Shown: piece after piece, positions 1-7,045 of the stretch
Layout of the letters: every line of letters begins with the position of its first letter
How positions within the stretch are numbered: the stretch's first letter is position 1
Assembly: GCA_029863035.1 (NCBI GenBank)
Contig: JAOTWH010000014.1
Location: 1-20,507, forward strand
DNA: 20,507 bases
DNA from: Acidimicrobiia bacterium
GTDB lineage: Bacteria; Actinomycetota; Acidimicrobiia; UBA5794; JAOTWH01
Reading direction: 5' to 3'
Program-made: the position numbers and the translations under genes
The notes under the pieces: generated by a model
Databases searched by the model: none
Seen by the model: the letters and a program-made list of their open reading frames with translations, nothing else
Told to the model about the DNA's origin: nothing

Positions 1-471
1 ACCGTGTTCGAAGGGCCAGCCCGGGTCTTCGACGATGAACAGGATGCCCTGGACGCTCTCGCTCGCCACGACTTCGCCGATGGTGACGTCGTGGTTATCC
101 GATACGAAGGGCCCAAGGGCGGTCCTGGCATGCGGGAGATGCTGAGGATCACGGCCGGCATCAAGGGAGCCGGACTCGGCAAGACCACAGCGCTCATCAC
201 CGACGGTCGGTTCTCGGGTGGCACTACCGGATTCTCCATCGGCCATGTGGCACCGGAGGCAGGCGTGGGCGGCCCGATAGCCCTGGTGGAGGAAGGCGAT
301 CTCATCCGCATCGACATCCCGGGACGCACCGTCGACATCGTGGTGGACCACGACGTGTTGGAGGAACGCCGCAAGAACTGGAAGGTGCCCCCGCCCCGTT
401 ACCCCAAAGGAGCCCTGGCCAAGTACGCCAAGCTGGTTGGCTCCGCCGAGAGCGGCGCGGTGTGCGAGTAG
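1..471 (+). CDS. ilvD: Dihydroxy-acid dehydratase, C-terminal part (5' end outside window)
   Basis: This is the last ~156 residues of IlvD, the Fe-S dehydratase that converts 2,3-dihydroxy-3-methylvalerate or -isovalerate into the 2-keto acids of isoleucine and valine synthesis. The reading frame is open from base 1, so the GTG at position 4 is internal and not a start. Family signatures are clear: [12 protein letters not shown], then [13 protein letters not shown], then [15 protein letters not shown], and the typical ending [14 protein letters not shown]. Phosphogluconate dehydratase (Edd) is the nearest alternative, but the C-terminal end fits IlvD better. The gene ends with TAG and converges on the SRPBCC gene across 123 bp. 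That gap holds no gene; the only structure I see is a loose AGCCGC/GCGGCT inverted repeat with a long interval. Confidence 0.95.
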   Translation, partial: TVFEGPARVFDDEQDALDALARHDFADGDVVVIRYEGPKGGPGMREMLRITAGIKGAGLGKTTALITDGRFSGGTTGFSIGHVAPEAGVGGPIALVEEGDLIRIDIPGRTVDIVVDHDVLEERRKNWKVPPPRYPKGALAKYAKLVGSAESGAVCE

Positions 472-594
472 GCGCTCTTCTGCATTGCTCGGGGGAGCGG
501 CCAAGGCTTCTGTGCCGTTAGCGACAGCCGCCCGCCGAGCGTGCTGCAGCCTCGTCAACGTTCAGTCGCGGCTGGGCCGATGGCGTCGCTTGGT

Positions 595-1041
595 TCAGGC
601 GGGCTTGGCTTCGGCCCGCTCTTTGAGTGCCCGGTTGAGTGCCTCGAATCCGGCCACGGTGTTGTCTTGGATGAATCGCATCATCGGTCGCACCAGGATC
701 CCCTTGAAATCCTCTTTCTGATGGAACCGCGTCTTCCCGCCGTCGATCGACTCGACTCGGAACTGATGGTGGCCGTCGAAGACCCCGCTGAAGCCAACCT
801 TCCCTAGCCAGCGCAGCTCCTGGGGAGGCTGGTACGCCTTGACCGTTGGCTTGAAGGTCATCGCCTTGCCGCCTGGTGGCTCGAGCCTGACTGCGATCTT
901 GCCGCCCTCTGCCACCTCCCCGGTGAGGCTGGTGACGAACGGGTTCCATTCGGGGTAACTGTCGAAGTCGCTGAACACCTGCCACACCTTCTCCGCCGGT
1001 GCGTCGATTTCGATCGCGGTGTCGATACTGCGCTTTGCCAT
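595..1041 (-). CDS. SRPBCC (START/Bet v1-like) family protein
   Basis: A 148-residue single-domain protein of the SRPBCC superfamily, which forms a helix-grip fold with a hydrophobic ligand cavity. It opens with the typical I.APAEKVWQVFSDF..YPEWNPF segment (about residues 12-36). A long C-terminal helix (about 118-142) follows, as in polyketide cyclase/dehydrase-like members. No catalytic residues can be named and the ligand is unknown. The ATG is preceded by a good Shine-Dalgarno (GGGAGG, about 7 nt spacing). It lies 30 bp after the TraR/DksA gene on the same strand and is probably the last gene of that small transcription unit. Low-specificity annotation, but the fold assignment is firm. 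Confidence 0.88.
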   Translation of the reverse strand: MAKRSIDTAIEIDAPAEKVWQVFSDFDSYPEWNPFVTSLTGEVAEGGKIAVRLEPPGGKAMTFKPTVKAYQPPQELRWLGKVGFSGVFDGHHQFRVESIDGGKTRFHQKEDFKGILVRPMMRFIQDNTVAGFEALNRALKERAEAKPA

Positions 1042-1071
1042 CCTTGATCCTCCCTTTGACCGGGGGGCAGA

Positions 1072-1425
1072 CTAGGTGTCGGCAGGGCGGTCGCTGCCCC
1101 GCGCACTGCACTCGACGCACAGCGACGTCGCCGGGCGCGCCTCGAGGCGTTCAGGCGGAATCCCGGAGTCGCAGTCGTCACAGCGGCCGTAGGTTCCTTC
1201 GTCCAGTTTGACCAGGGCTCGATCGATGTCGGTGATGGAGGCCTGAATCGACCGAGCGGCAAGGGTGGTGCTGATGCGCTCCACGGCTTCAGTGGTGCCA
1301 TCGCCGATGCGTTTGCCGAACGAGACGTTGACGCCCGCTTCGGGCGGCGTCGTCAACCGGTCCAGCTCGGCCGACAGCTCTTGGCGCCGCCCGCTGAGGG
1401 CCACGGCGATGTCGGCATTGGACAC
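1072..1425 (-). CDS. TraR/DksA-type C4 zinc-finger protein
   Basis: A 117-residue protein of the DksA/TraR family, whose members bind in the RNA polymerase secondary channel and change promoter output. The C-terminal zinc finger is complete: C82-x2-C85, 17 residues, then C103-x2-C106, within a YGRCDDC...LCVEC context. The N-terminal part (about residues 3-75) is predicted helical, as expected for the coiled-coil, but it is shorter than in enterobacterial DksA. Whether it keeps the acidic tip that acts on polymerase cannot be judged by eye. The GTG start lies one base after the TGA of the upstream 37-aa gene and has no clear Shine-Dalgarno of its own, which points to translational coupling. 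SRPBCC follows 30 bp downstream. Confidence 0.9.
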   Translation of the reverse strand: MSNADIAVALSGRRQELSAELDRLTTPPEAGVNVSFGKRIGDGTTEAVERISTTLAARSIQASITDIDRALVKLDEGTYGRCDDCDSGIPPERLEARPATSLCVECSARGSDRPADT

Positions 1426-1426
1426 G

Positions 1427-1540
1427 TCAGGCCGAGTTGTACTTGCCTGCGCGCTTTTCCTTCTTGGCTGCCCGTTTCTCTTTGAGAGATTTGTCGGCGG
1501 CCCTTTTGGGGAGCTTCTTAGCCCTGTCCTTGTTCGCCAT
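1427..1540 (-). CDS. Small Lys/Arg-rich basic protein (37 aa), coupled to the DksA-like gene
   Basis: A short reading frame (37 residues), starting MANKDRAKKLPK and ending KRAGKYNSA. It is very rich in Lys, Arg and Ala, has no Cys, and has no hydrophobic stretch long enough for a membrane segment. Support for a real gene is threefold. The ATG has a clear GGAG Shine-Dalgarno at 6 nt. The stop TGA is followed by a single base and then the GTG of the zinc-finger gene. A TAGAAT -10-like box lies upstream. The composition suggests nucleic acid or ribosome binding, but that is inference and I do not assign a family. A chance ORF is possible but unlikely given the spacing. Confidence 0.7.
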   Translation of the reverse strand: MANKDRAKKLPKRAADKSLKEKRAAKKEKRAGKYNSA

Positions 1541-1568
1541 TTCAGTCTCCAATGACTGGTGAATGACC

Positions 1569-1574
1569 ATTCTA
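1569..1574 (-). promoter_or_regulatory. Possible -10 box (TAGAAT) for the 37-aa/DksA-like/SRPBCC unit
   Basis: Read on the minus strand the hexamer is TAGAAT, about 28 nt before the ATG at 1540. That leaves a short leader holding the GGAG ribosome site. No good -35 is visible at the right distance. Based on sequence only. Confidence 0.35.
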
Positions 1575-1605
1575 CGGCTCTGCCGATCCAGAAGGGCTCC
1601 GCGGC

Positions 1606-2952
1606 CTAAGCGGCCTCCTTGGCCTCGGTCCCGACCGCCGCTGCCAGCGGGAACGTAACACTGAAGACGGTCTGTCCATCGCGTCGTTCGTAGTCGATAT
1701 CTCCCTCCATGGTCTCTGTAAGAAGCCGGGCGATGGACAGGCCGAGACCGACGCTGCCGGTGAGGAGTGGCGAAGATCCGTCGTGAAGGAACCGCTTGAA
1801 CAGGCGGCTCTCGATCTCGGGCGACACTCCATCGCCGTGGTCGATCACTTCGATGCGGTAGCCGCTTGCTGTCGTCAGTGCGCGTATGGCCACCTCCGGC
1901 CTGCCATGGCGCAAAGCGTTCGAGACCAGGTTGCGGAGCACCTGGCGCAGCCGGAGACGATCGACCGCCACCAGGGCGTCGGCGGCCTCGACTGCGATCT
2001 CAACTCCGGTGGCCGCCCACGGGGCGAGTACCTCTTCGATCTCCGCCACGGGATCGATCTGTTCGATGGTTACCGCTACGCCGTGATGATCGGCAGCGGC
2101 GGCCGTTAGGAGATCGTCGACCATTCGGCTCAGTTCAGCCGACTCACCCGCGATGACGCCGAGCATGTCGTCGGCGTGCGCCCGGTCTGCCGGTTCCATG
2201 TCGAGGATCGTCAACGCGAAGCCGTATATGGCAGTGAGCGGCGTGCGCAGCTCGTGGGACAGGTTGGCGATCGACTCGTCTTTGGTTCGCCCAATGGCGC
2301 GCTGCTTCTCCAGCTCCTGCTCGAGCGCCAATCTTTTCTCGTTGCGCCTGGTTACCAATCTGAACAGCAGCAGCGCGGCCAGGGGTACCAGGAAGGCCAC
2401 CAGGAACCCAGCGATCTGGGCGACGCGCCCAGCAGAGCTGCGCGCCAGCCCGATGGACTGCACCAACCGATCGCGTTCGGCGGCAAGCTCGGAGGCGGCC
2501 GAGCGGTAGCTCTGGTCCAACTGACCGTCGATGATCGAGGAGGCGGCGTCGGTATCGCCGCTGGTCAACGCTGCCATCGCGGCATTCGAGGCGACATCGA
2601 AGGCTTGGGTAGCCGATGTCAACGAGGTCGTCCCGGCGTGTCCTAGCGCTTCGGCGAGTGCCTCCACGCGTGCCTCGAACTGGAGGATCACAGCAGTGGC
2701 GTTATCCATCGCGGTGGTCGCTTCATCCTGCGGCGCCAGGCCCTCCTCGGCAGCGATGGCGACGATCTCGGCTTGCACGATGGCGTTACGAGCGGCGGCG
2801 GCTACGCCCAGTGTGGCCTCGGCTTGAACCGCCCTGCTGCCGTCTTCAGCAACCCTTTCCGAGCCTTGGGCATTGGCGAAAACCACCGCCAGGGCGACGA
2901 AAACCGCCACGAAAGTGATAGTGAGGCCAGGTAGGAGCTCGCGACGAAGCAT
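1606..2952 (-). CDS. Membrane-bound sensor histidine kinase (orphan)
   Basis: A 448-residue sensor kinase. Order of parts: TM1 (about residues 8-27), a helical, Ala-rich extracellular region of about 150 residues, TM2 (about 178-200), a short charged coiled coil, the HisKA domain with the phospho-acceptor in LSHELRTPL (His233), and a HATPase_c domain with N box (LRNLVSNALRHG), G1 (DHGDGV) and G2 (GLGLSIA). No HAMP or PAS domain is recognisable. The start is placed at the ATG before RRELLPG, just ahead of TM1, with AGGA 4 nt upstream. A longer open frame reaches 3072 but would run into the upstream gene. No response regulator is adjacent. The gene follows the Thr-rich surface protein by 37 bp and may be co-transcribed with it. 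The signal sensed is unknown. Confidence 0.9.
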   Translation of the reverse strand: MLRRELLPGLTITFVAVFVALAVVFANAQGSERVAEDGSRAVQAEATLGVAAAARNAIVQAEIVAIAAEEGLAPQDEATTAMDNATAVILQFEARVEALAEALGHAGTTSLTSATQAFDVASNAAMAALTSGDTDAASSIIDGQLDQSYRSAASELAAERDRLVQSIGLARSSAGRVAQIAGFLVAFLVPLAALLLFRLVTRRNEKRLALEQELEKQRAIGRTKDESIANLSHELRTPLTAIYGFALTILDMEPADRAHADDMLGVIAGESAELSRMVDDLLTAAAADHHGVAVTIEQIDPVAEIEEVLAPWAATGVEIAVEAADALVAVDRLRLRQVLRNLVSNALRHGRPEVAIRALTTASGYRIEVIDHGDGVSPEIESRLFKRFLHDGSSPLLTGSVGLGLSIARLLTETMEGDIDYERRDGQTVFSVTFPLAAAVGTEAKEAA

Positions 2953-2989
2953 GCTTCCTAATCGGCAGGTTCTGTCGGCTGGTTGAGAC

Positions 2990-4297
2990 CTACAGGGCGG
3001 GCACCATCTGGGTTTGCTGCTCCGACTTTTCAGCTTCGCTGCGGCGGGTGACGAGCCAACCCGTAACAGCACCGAGCAGCAGGGCGGGAAGCAGGATCGA
3101 CTTACCCGTCTGAGAGATGGCCTGCCACAGCAACTCCAGGACTATGAACGGCGACAGCAGAGCTTCGGCAACTGCGGGTGGCAAGACGATGTCGGCGGCG
3201 TCGATGAGCCGCCCGGAAAGGGGCGTAGCCGCCGCGGTGGGGTTGACCGCCATCTCGGGGGTCAAGTTGATTGTTGCCAGGTCCTGGATCATCGGGTCCT
3301 GAGGCGGTGGCAACGGCGCGCCAGCACCGGCTACCGAATCCTGATCGTCCCTAGAGGCCTCAGTGGTCGTGGTGTTCGCTGTCGTTGTGGTGGTGGCGGC
3401 GGCTGAGGGCGGCGGCGAAGTCGTGGTGGGGCCTGGCGGAACGGTGGTGGTGGTGCTCTTGGGAACCGTGGTCGTGGTAGTGGTCTGAGGGATAGTCGTA
3501 GTTGTCGTCGAGGTTGTCGTGGTGGAGACGCCGGTCTCGGGCGGAAGCGTCGTCGTCGTGGTCGACGTGGTGGTGCTGGTCGTAGTCGTAGTCGTAGTTG
3601 TGGACGTGGTCGTGGTTGTCGTGGGTTCGGTGGTAGTTGTGGTGCCGTCGATGTCGACGACCAACTGTGATGGGTAACTGGACGTGTCGTAGGCGAACCA
3701 CATGTCGTCTTTAGAGTCATTGGGGACGATGAGTTTCACGGCAAGGCGATGGCCCTGGTCCATCGTGTAGGCGGAATCGCTGAAACTGATCGTTCTCGCC
3801 ACCCACGACGGCGATCCGGCACTCCAGTCGTCGAGCTTGAGCTCGCCCGACTGGATCAGCTCGCACCCGGTGTCGGCGCAGTCAAGGATGAAGGCGTCGA
3901 CGGAGCCCTTGGTGGTCATCTGGGATTCACTCATGGCGCTCCAGAAAGTGAGTTGGGCAGAGCCGATGACCACCGGCTGCTCGGTGGTTCCAGCAATCCA
4001 TTGCTGGAACTCGCCATCGTCTTGCTCCGTCCACTTGAAGCCGCCCGTCTTCAGGGTTAGACCGGGATCGGCGTTGCGCTCGGGGTCGTAGTTGGGAAGT
4101 GAGCCGACGGGCGGTACGACGCTGGACAGAGTGGCGGACGGCACCCCGTCGCCCTTGAGGTAGAGGGTGGTCGGGGAGGCGCCGCCGGCAATGTCCGCTG
4201 CCAATACCGGCCCGGCGATGACCGCTGTTCCCAGCACGGCGAGGCAGCCCAGGCAGGCCAATGCGCTACGTCTCCTCAACTTCGGATTCTTCTCCAT
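2990..4297 (-). CDS. Secreted Thr-rich protein with C-terminal membrane anchor
   Basis: A 435-residue exported protein that I do not recognise as a named family. A basic N-terminus and hydrophobic core (about residues 8-33) form a signal peptide ending near VLA-AD. A beta-rich head follows (about 40-218). It looks like a jelly-roll or galactose-binding-like fold, with a Cys pair at C140 and C145. A low-complexity linker of about 95 residues, nearly all Thr with Ser/Pro, spans 219-312. The C-terminus carries a hydrophobic region (about 377-394) and a TM helix (about 399-417) followed by TRR and a charged tail. This fits a surface protein held by its C-terminus with a stalk-like, possibly O-glycosylated, linker. 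The histidine kinase lies 37 bp downstream on the same strand. The ATG has no clear ribosome site. Function unknown. Confidence 0.82.
   Translation of the reverse strand: MEKNPKLRRRSALACLGCLAVLGTAVIAGPVLAADIAGGASPTTLYLKGDGVPSATLSSVVPPVGSLPNYDPERNADPGLTLKTGGFKWTEQDDGEFQQWIAGTTEQPVVIGSAQLTFWSAMSESQMTTKGSVDAFILDCADTGCELIQSGELKLDDWSAGSPSWVARTISFSDSAYTMDQGHRLAVKLIVPNDSKDDMWFAYDTSSYPSQLVVDIDGTTTTTEPTTTTTTSTTTTTTTTSTTTSTTTTTLPPETGVSTTTTSTTTTTIPQTTTTTTVPKSTTTTVPPGPTTTSPPPSAAATTTTTANTTTTEASRDDQDSVAGAGAPLPPPQDPMIQDLATINLTPEMAVNPTAAATPLSGRLIDAADIVLPPAVAEALLSPFIVLELLWQAISQTGKSILLPALLLGAVTGWLVTRRSEAEKSEQQTQMVPAL
3362..3643 (-). repeat. Thr-codon low-complexity repeat tract inside the surface protein gene
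   Basis: About 280 bp of imperfect ACN-codon repeats (read on the minus strand) encode the poly-Thr linker, residues 219-312. The period is three bases and the third positions are mixed, so the tract is a diverged trinucleotide array and not a perfect microsatellite. The other frames across it give spurious His/Asp-rich and Pro/Arg-rich open frames. Confidence 0.85.
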
Positions 4298-4394
4298 ATG
4301 TCATAGCGGGATCGCTGCAACCGCTACACACCTGATATCGGCAGGAAAGGCCTCAATGTGGCGGGCCAATCACCGATGTAGGAAGTGACTAGTT

Positions 4395-4408
4395 ACCCCT
4401 TTCGGGGT
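4395..4408. promoter_or_regulatory. Small perfect hairpin in the divergent promoter region
   Basis: ACCCC-TTTC-GGGGT, a 5-bp stem with a 4-nt loop. It lies in the 154-bp gap between the divergent Thr-rich protein gene and the HAD gene, and is bracketed by GACTAG (4387-4392) and CTAGTC (4422-4427). It could be an operator or a leader structure, or it could be chance. Confidence 0.3.
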
Positions 4409-4422
4409 CGCGAAAACAGACC

Positions 4423-4428
4423 TAGTCT
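4423..4428 (+). promoter_or_regulatory. Possible -10 box (TAGTCT) for the HAD gene
   Basis: TAGTCT fits the actinobacterial TAnnnT -10 pattern, 23 nt before the TTG start. This would give a short leader containing the GAGGA ribosome site. The same hexamer lies before the DJ-1/PfpI gene. No convincing -35 is visible. Confidence 0.4.
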
Positions 4429-4451
4429 CATAGGCCCGAGAAGAGGACCAG

Positions 4452-5423
4452 TTGGCAAAGCTATTCCCACAGACCACGATCGCCGTGATCTGGGACTTCG
4501 ACAAGACGCTTGCTCCCGGATATATGCAGCGGCCCCTGTTCGAGCACTTCGGTGTCGACGGCGCTGATTTCTGGCAAGAGGTTGAAGGCTTGGCCGACTT
4601 CTACCGTCGCAGCGGCGTCGGCATGGTCGAGGACGACACTCTGTATCTAGAGCACATCCTCACCTACGTGCGGCAGGGTGAGTTCGCCGGCCTCAGCAAT
4701 CGCATGTTGCGCGATCTGGGCGCCGATATCGAGTTCTATCCGGGCATACCTGCCTTCTTCGACGAGCTTCGCAAGTATGTGGAAGCCGAGCCGCGCTTCG
4801 CCGAGCACGGAATCGCGGTGGAGCATTACGTGGTCTCGACCGGACTTCGCCAGATGATCATGGGTAGCCGAATAGCTGGCCACGTCGACGGCGTGTGGGG
4901 ATGTGAGTTCGCAGACACGATTCCGATGCCCGGCTATCTGGAGAATCGCCAGCAGGAGCTCTTCGACCCTTCCGAGGCAGATCGCCAGATCGCCCAGGTG
5001 GTCTATGCCCTCGGGTACACCACCAAGACCAGGGCGCTGTTCGAGATAAACAAGGGCAGCAACGTCAACGAGAACATCGACGTCAATTCGAAGCTGGATG
5101 AGGAGGACCGCCGCATTCCTTTCCAGAACATGATCTACATCGCCGACGGTCCCTCCGACATCCCAACCTTCGCGGTTGTCCGCCAGCAAGGTGGGCGGGC
5201 CTACGGTGTCTACCGACCGGAATCACGCGCCGAGTTCGAACAGGCAGCAGGCCTGTTGGAACAGGGCAGGATCCACGCCTTCGGCGAGGCCAACTACGAG
5301 CCCGGCACGCAGAGCCACCTGTGGATTCGCCACGCGGTGGAGCAGATCGCGCAACGCATCGTCAACGACCGCAGCGTTGCCATAGAAGATCGGCTCGGGC
5401 CACCACCAGGCCACATCGACTGA
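4452..5423 (+). CDS. HAD-superfamily hydrolase (phosphatase-like)
   Basis: A 323-residue haloacid dehalogenase-type enzyme, probably a phosphomonoesterase. All four HAD motifs can be seen. Motif I is DFDKTL, with the nucleophile Asp15 and acid/base Asp17. Motif II is VVSTG (Ser129/Thr130). A Lys in the TKTRALFEINKG region (Lys192 or Lys201) serves as motif III. Motif IV is IADGPSDIP (Asp232 and Asp236). The long helical insert between motifs I and II (about residues 25-120) is consistent with a C1-type cap. The substrate cannot be predicted. The start is TTG, chosen because GAGGA sits 5-6 nt upstream and because it leads straight into the first beta strand. It is divergent from the Thr-rich protein gene and convergent with the four-Cys lipoprotein gene (26 bp apart). 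Confidence 0.88.
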   Translation: MAKLFPQTTIAVIWDFDKTLAPGYMQRPLFEHFGVDGADFWQEVEGLADFYRRSGVGMVEDDTLYLEHILTYVRQGEFAGLSNRMLRDLGADIEFYPGIPAFFDELRKYVEAEPRFAEHGIAVEHYVVSTGLRQMIMGSRIAGHVDGVWGCEFADTIPMPGYLENRQQELFDPSEADRQIAQVVYALGYTTKTRALFEINKGSNVNENIDVNSKLDEEDRRIPFQNMIYIADGPSDIPTFAVVRQQGGRAYGVYRPESRAEFEQAAGLLEQGRIHAFGEANYEPGTQSHLWIRHAVEQIAQRIVNDRSVAIEDRLGPPPGHID

Positions 5424-5428
5424 TCGAC

Positions 5429-5459
5429 CGACTCGCCGACCGCCGTGGGCTAGGAGTCG
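5429..5459. terminator. Possible terminator hairpin between convergent genes
   Basis: CGACTC (5429-5434) pairs with GAGTCG (5454-5459) across a 19-nt loop. It spans the gap between the HAD stop and the lipoprotein stop. There is no U-tract and the loop is long, so this is weak evidence. Confidence 0.25.
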
Positions 5460-6100
5460 CCTAACTGAGCCAGCTCTTCTCCGGAAAGGCACTGAACGAT
5501 CGCGCCGAACACCAGCTCCAACACCTCGGGCTCTTCGCCGAAGTCGGTGCCGCGGAACCCGGCGAATGCCATCGGCCGCAATATCTCCGGTTTGTCGAGC
5601 GCGTCACCCAGGCAGTTGGCCGAGTCCTCGGATATCTCGCCATCGGCAAGGAATGTGTCGACCAGGAGCTGTCGGAAGTCAATGCAGTCGAGCGTCACGT
5701 CGATCACCCGATCGAGCTGCTCGTCTGAGGCGTCGGCGAAAGCGTCGTCTGGGTTGGCGTCTTCGATCGTGATCCCGATTTCCAGCAAGCCTTCCAGCCC
5801 GATTTCGTCAACAGCTCGGTTTCCGATGCAGGTGGCTTCTTCGACTCCGATGGGATTGTCCGCCGAACCGTCTTCCAAGATCCCGTCACGTATGGCGTCG
5901 GCCATTGCCTGCTCACCCGCTGATCGTCTCGGCGCATCGGTGGCTGCGGGCGCGTCGGTCTCCTCTGGCACGTCGGTTTCCTCTGGCGCTTGGGCGGTCT
6001 CGGGCGCGCCGGTTGACTCGGGCGCGCCGGTGGAGTCACTGCTGCTGCAGGCCGCCGCTAGCAGCGCCATGGCCAACATCGCCACGATCGATCGTTTCAT
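5450..6100 (-). CDS. Lipoprotein with two-fold repeated Cys-containing domain
   Basis: A 216-residue predicted lipoprotein. The signal peptide ends in a lipobox LAAAC (Cys18), which would be lipidated. An acidic Pro/Thr/Glu-rich linker with TGAPE- and ETDxP-type repeats runs to about residue 58. The helical C-terminal domain has four Cys (91, 139, 163, 204). It looks internally duplicated: ATCIGNRAVDEIG... then LDCIDF in the first half matches ANCLGDALDKPEI... then VQCLSG in the second. The four Cys may form disulfides outside the membrane. I do not recognise a named family. The ATG has a strong Shine-Dalgarno (GGAGG, about 5 nt). It is divergent from the DJ-1/PfpI gene, whose start is 67 bp away. 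Confidence 0.82.
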   Translation of the reverse strand: MKRSIVAMLAMALLAAACSSSDSTGAPESTGAPETAQAPEETDVPEETDAPAATDAPRRSAGEQAMADAIRDGILEDGSADNPIGVEEATCIGNRAVDEIGLEGLLEIGITIEDANPDDAFADASDEQLDRVIDVTLDCIDFRQLLVDTFLADGEISEDSANCLGDALDKPEILRPMAFAGFRGTDFGEEPEVLELVFGAIVQCLSGEELAQLGDS

Positions 6101-6155
6101 TCTTCCTCCCGTGGAAGCGGCGATGGTACCCAGGCCCCGTTTGGGTCACGTGACA

Positions 6156-6161
6156 TAGTCT
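6156..6161 (+). promoter_or_regulatory. -10 box (TAGTCT) of a probable leaderless transcript
   Basis: TAGTCT ends 6 nt before the GTG of the DJ-1/PfpI gene, so transcription would begin at or next to the start codon. No Shine-Dalgarno is present. This fits the leaderless arrangement well known in Actinobacteria and recurs at other genes in this window. Confidence 0.55.
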
Positions 6162-6167
6162 GGCGGC

Positions 6168-6761
6168 GTGGACAACACCCGAATAGGCGTCTTCGTTTTC
6201 GACGGTGCCGAGGAGCTCGACTTCATCGGGCCTTGGGAGGTGCTGGCCTCGTGGGCGCTGAACCATCCTGACGAAGGCATCGAGATCTTCACCGTGGCTC
6301 AATCCCAAGGTCCCATCACCTGCGCCAAGGGCCTGAGAGTGCTGGCCGACCACACCTGGGAGACTTGTCCCCAGATCGATGTGTTGATCTATCCCGGAGG
6401 CAAGGGCACTCGCGCCCAGATCGGCGATCGCACCATCGGCGATTGGCTAGATAAGACCGCTGCCCAGGCTCAGATCATGGCCAGCGTCTGTACCGGGGCG
6501 CTGGTCTTCGCAGACAACGGACTGCTCGACAACATGGCGGCCACGACTCACTGGGAGAGCCTCGACCATCTGGCCGAGCTGGGCGAGGGCATCGAGGTTC
6601 GACCACAAGACCGCTTCGTTGACAACGGCTCCGTCATCACAGCCGCCGGTGTCTCGGCTGGCATCGACATGGCGCTGCACCTGGTGGCGAGGTTGGCGTC
6701 GGTGGAGCGGGCCCGCCAAGTTCGGCGCTACATCCAATACGACCCCCAGCCGCCGGTCTAG
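6168..6761 (+). CDS. DJ-1/PfpI family protein, isonitrile hydratase-like
   Basis: A 197-residue class I glutamine amidotransferase-like protein of the DJ-1/PfpI superfamily. The nucleophile elbow is ASVCTGALVFADNGLLD (Cys108), and ATTHW follows about 16 residues later. ELDFIGPWEV near the N-terminus supplies Asp18. This combination resembles bacterial isocyanide (isonitrile) hydratases and the amidotransferase-like domain of some AraC-type regulators. Here there is no HTH domain, so it is a stand-alone enzyme. The real substrate is not shown. The GTG start is favoured because a TAGTCT -10 box lies 6 nt upstream and no ribosome site exists. The PGPGW membrane protein gene follows on the same strand after 35 bp but has its own -10-like box. 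Confidence 0.85.
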   Translation: MDNTRIGVFVFDGAEELDFIGPWEVLASWALNHPDEGIEIFTVAQSQGPITCAKGLRVLADHTWETCPQIDVLIYPGGKGTRAQIGDRTIGDWLDKTAAQAQIMASVCTGALVFADNGLLDNMAATTHWESLDHLAELGEGIEVRPQDRFVDNGSVITAAGVSAGIDMALHLVARLASVERARQVRRYIQYDPQPPV

Positions 6762-6784
6762 GCAGGTAAGGCTCGATCTGTATC

Positions 6785-6790
6785 TACAGT
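6785..6790 (+). promoter_or_regulatory. -10 box (TACAGT) of a probable leaderless transcript
   Basis: TACAGT, then 6 nt, then the ATG at 6797. There is no Shine-Dalgarno. The geometry is the same as before the DJ-1/PfpI gene. Confidence 0.5.
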
Positions 6791-6796
6791 TGTGCC

Positions 6797-7045
6797 ATGG
6801 CGCCCAAGCGGATGGTACGAAAAGCGGTTGTTGGGGTTGTCGGGGGAACTGTGGTGGCCACCGGCATCATCCTGATACCCCTGCCTGGACCAGGGACCCT
6901 GATCGTCTTCGGCGGCTTGGCCATCTTGGGAACAGAATTCGACGCTGCCCAGCGCGGGACAGATCGCATCAAGGCAGCGGTTCGCAAGGCGGTGGGTCGT
7001 GACGACTCCCCAGAGGAAGATGGAGCTACTCGTCCCAGCGACTGA
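6797..7045 (+). CDS. PGPGW-family small membrane protein
   Basis: An 82-residue protein with a basic N-terminus, a hydrophobic segment (about residues 10-28), the motif LPGPG at 29-33, a second hydrophobic segment (about 33-46), and a charged, probably cytoplasmic tail. This matches the putative transmembrane PGPGW family, although the Trp after PGPG is Thr here. The role of the family is unknown. The ATG is preceded by a TACAGT box at 6 nt and no ribosome site, so it is probably leaderless. Its last ~20 bases overlap the 3' end of an opposing 43-codon gene. Confidence 0.8.
   Translation: MAPKRMVRKAVVGVVGGTVVATGIILIPLPGPGTLIVFGGLAILGTEFDAAQRGTDRIKAAVRKAVGRDDSPEEDGATRPSD

Noticed and set aside
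518..1120. 200-codon minus-strand frame over the SRPBCC gene
   Set aside because: Arg/Gln-rich frame-shifted reading of the SRPBCC gene, which has the domain and the ribosome site.
2953..3072. N-terminal extension of the histidine kinase
   Set aside because: It overlaps the upstream Thr-rich protein gene and adds a low-complexity Arg/Pro/Ser segment before a good TM start at 2952.
3527..3544. LPPETG in the Thr-rich protein as a sortase signal
   Set aside because: It is not LPxTG (one residue too many), lies in the middle of the linker, and the protein has its own C-terminal TM far downstream.
3362..3643. Repeat tract as a CRISPR array
   Set aside because: Period is three bases, there are no spacers, and it is in frame within a coding sequence.
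3331..3720. His/Asp-rich and Pro/Arg-rich minus-strand frames
   Set aside because: They are alternative readings of the poly-Thr codon tract with no ribosome site or domain.
4647..5189. 180-codon minus-strand frame opposite the HAD gene
   Set aside because: The plus-strand frame has all HAD motifs; the antisense frame is a GC-bias shadow with no recognisable domain.
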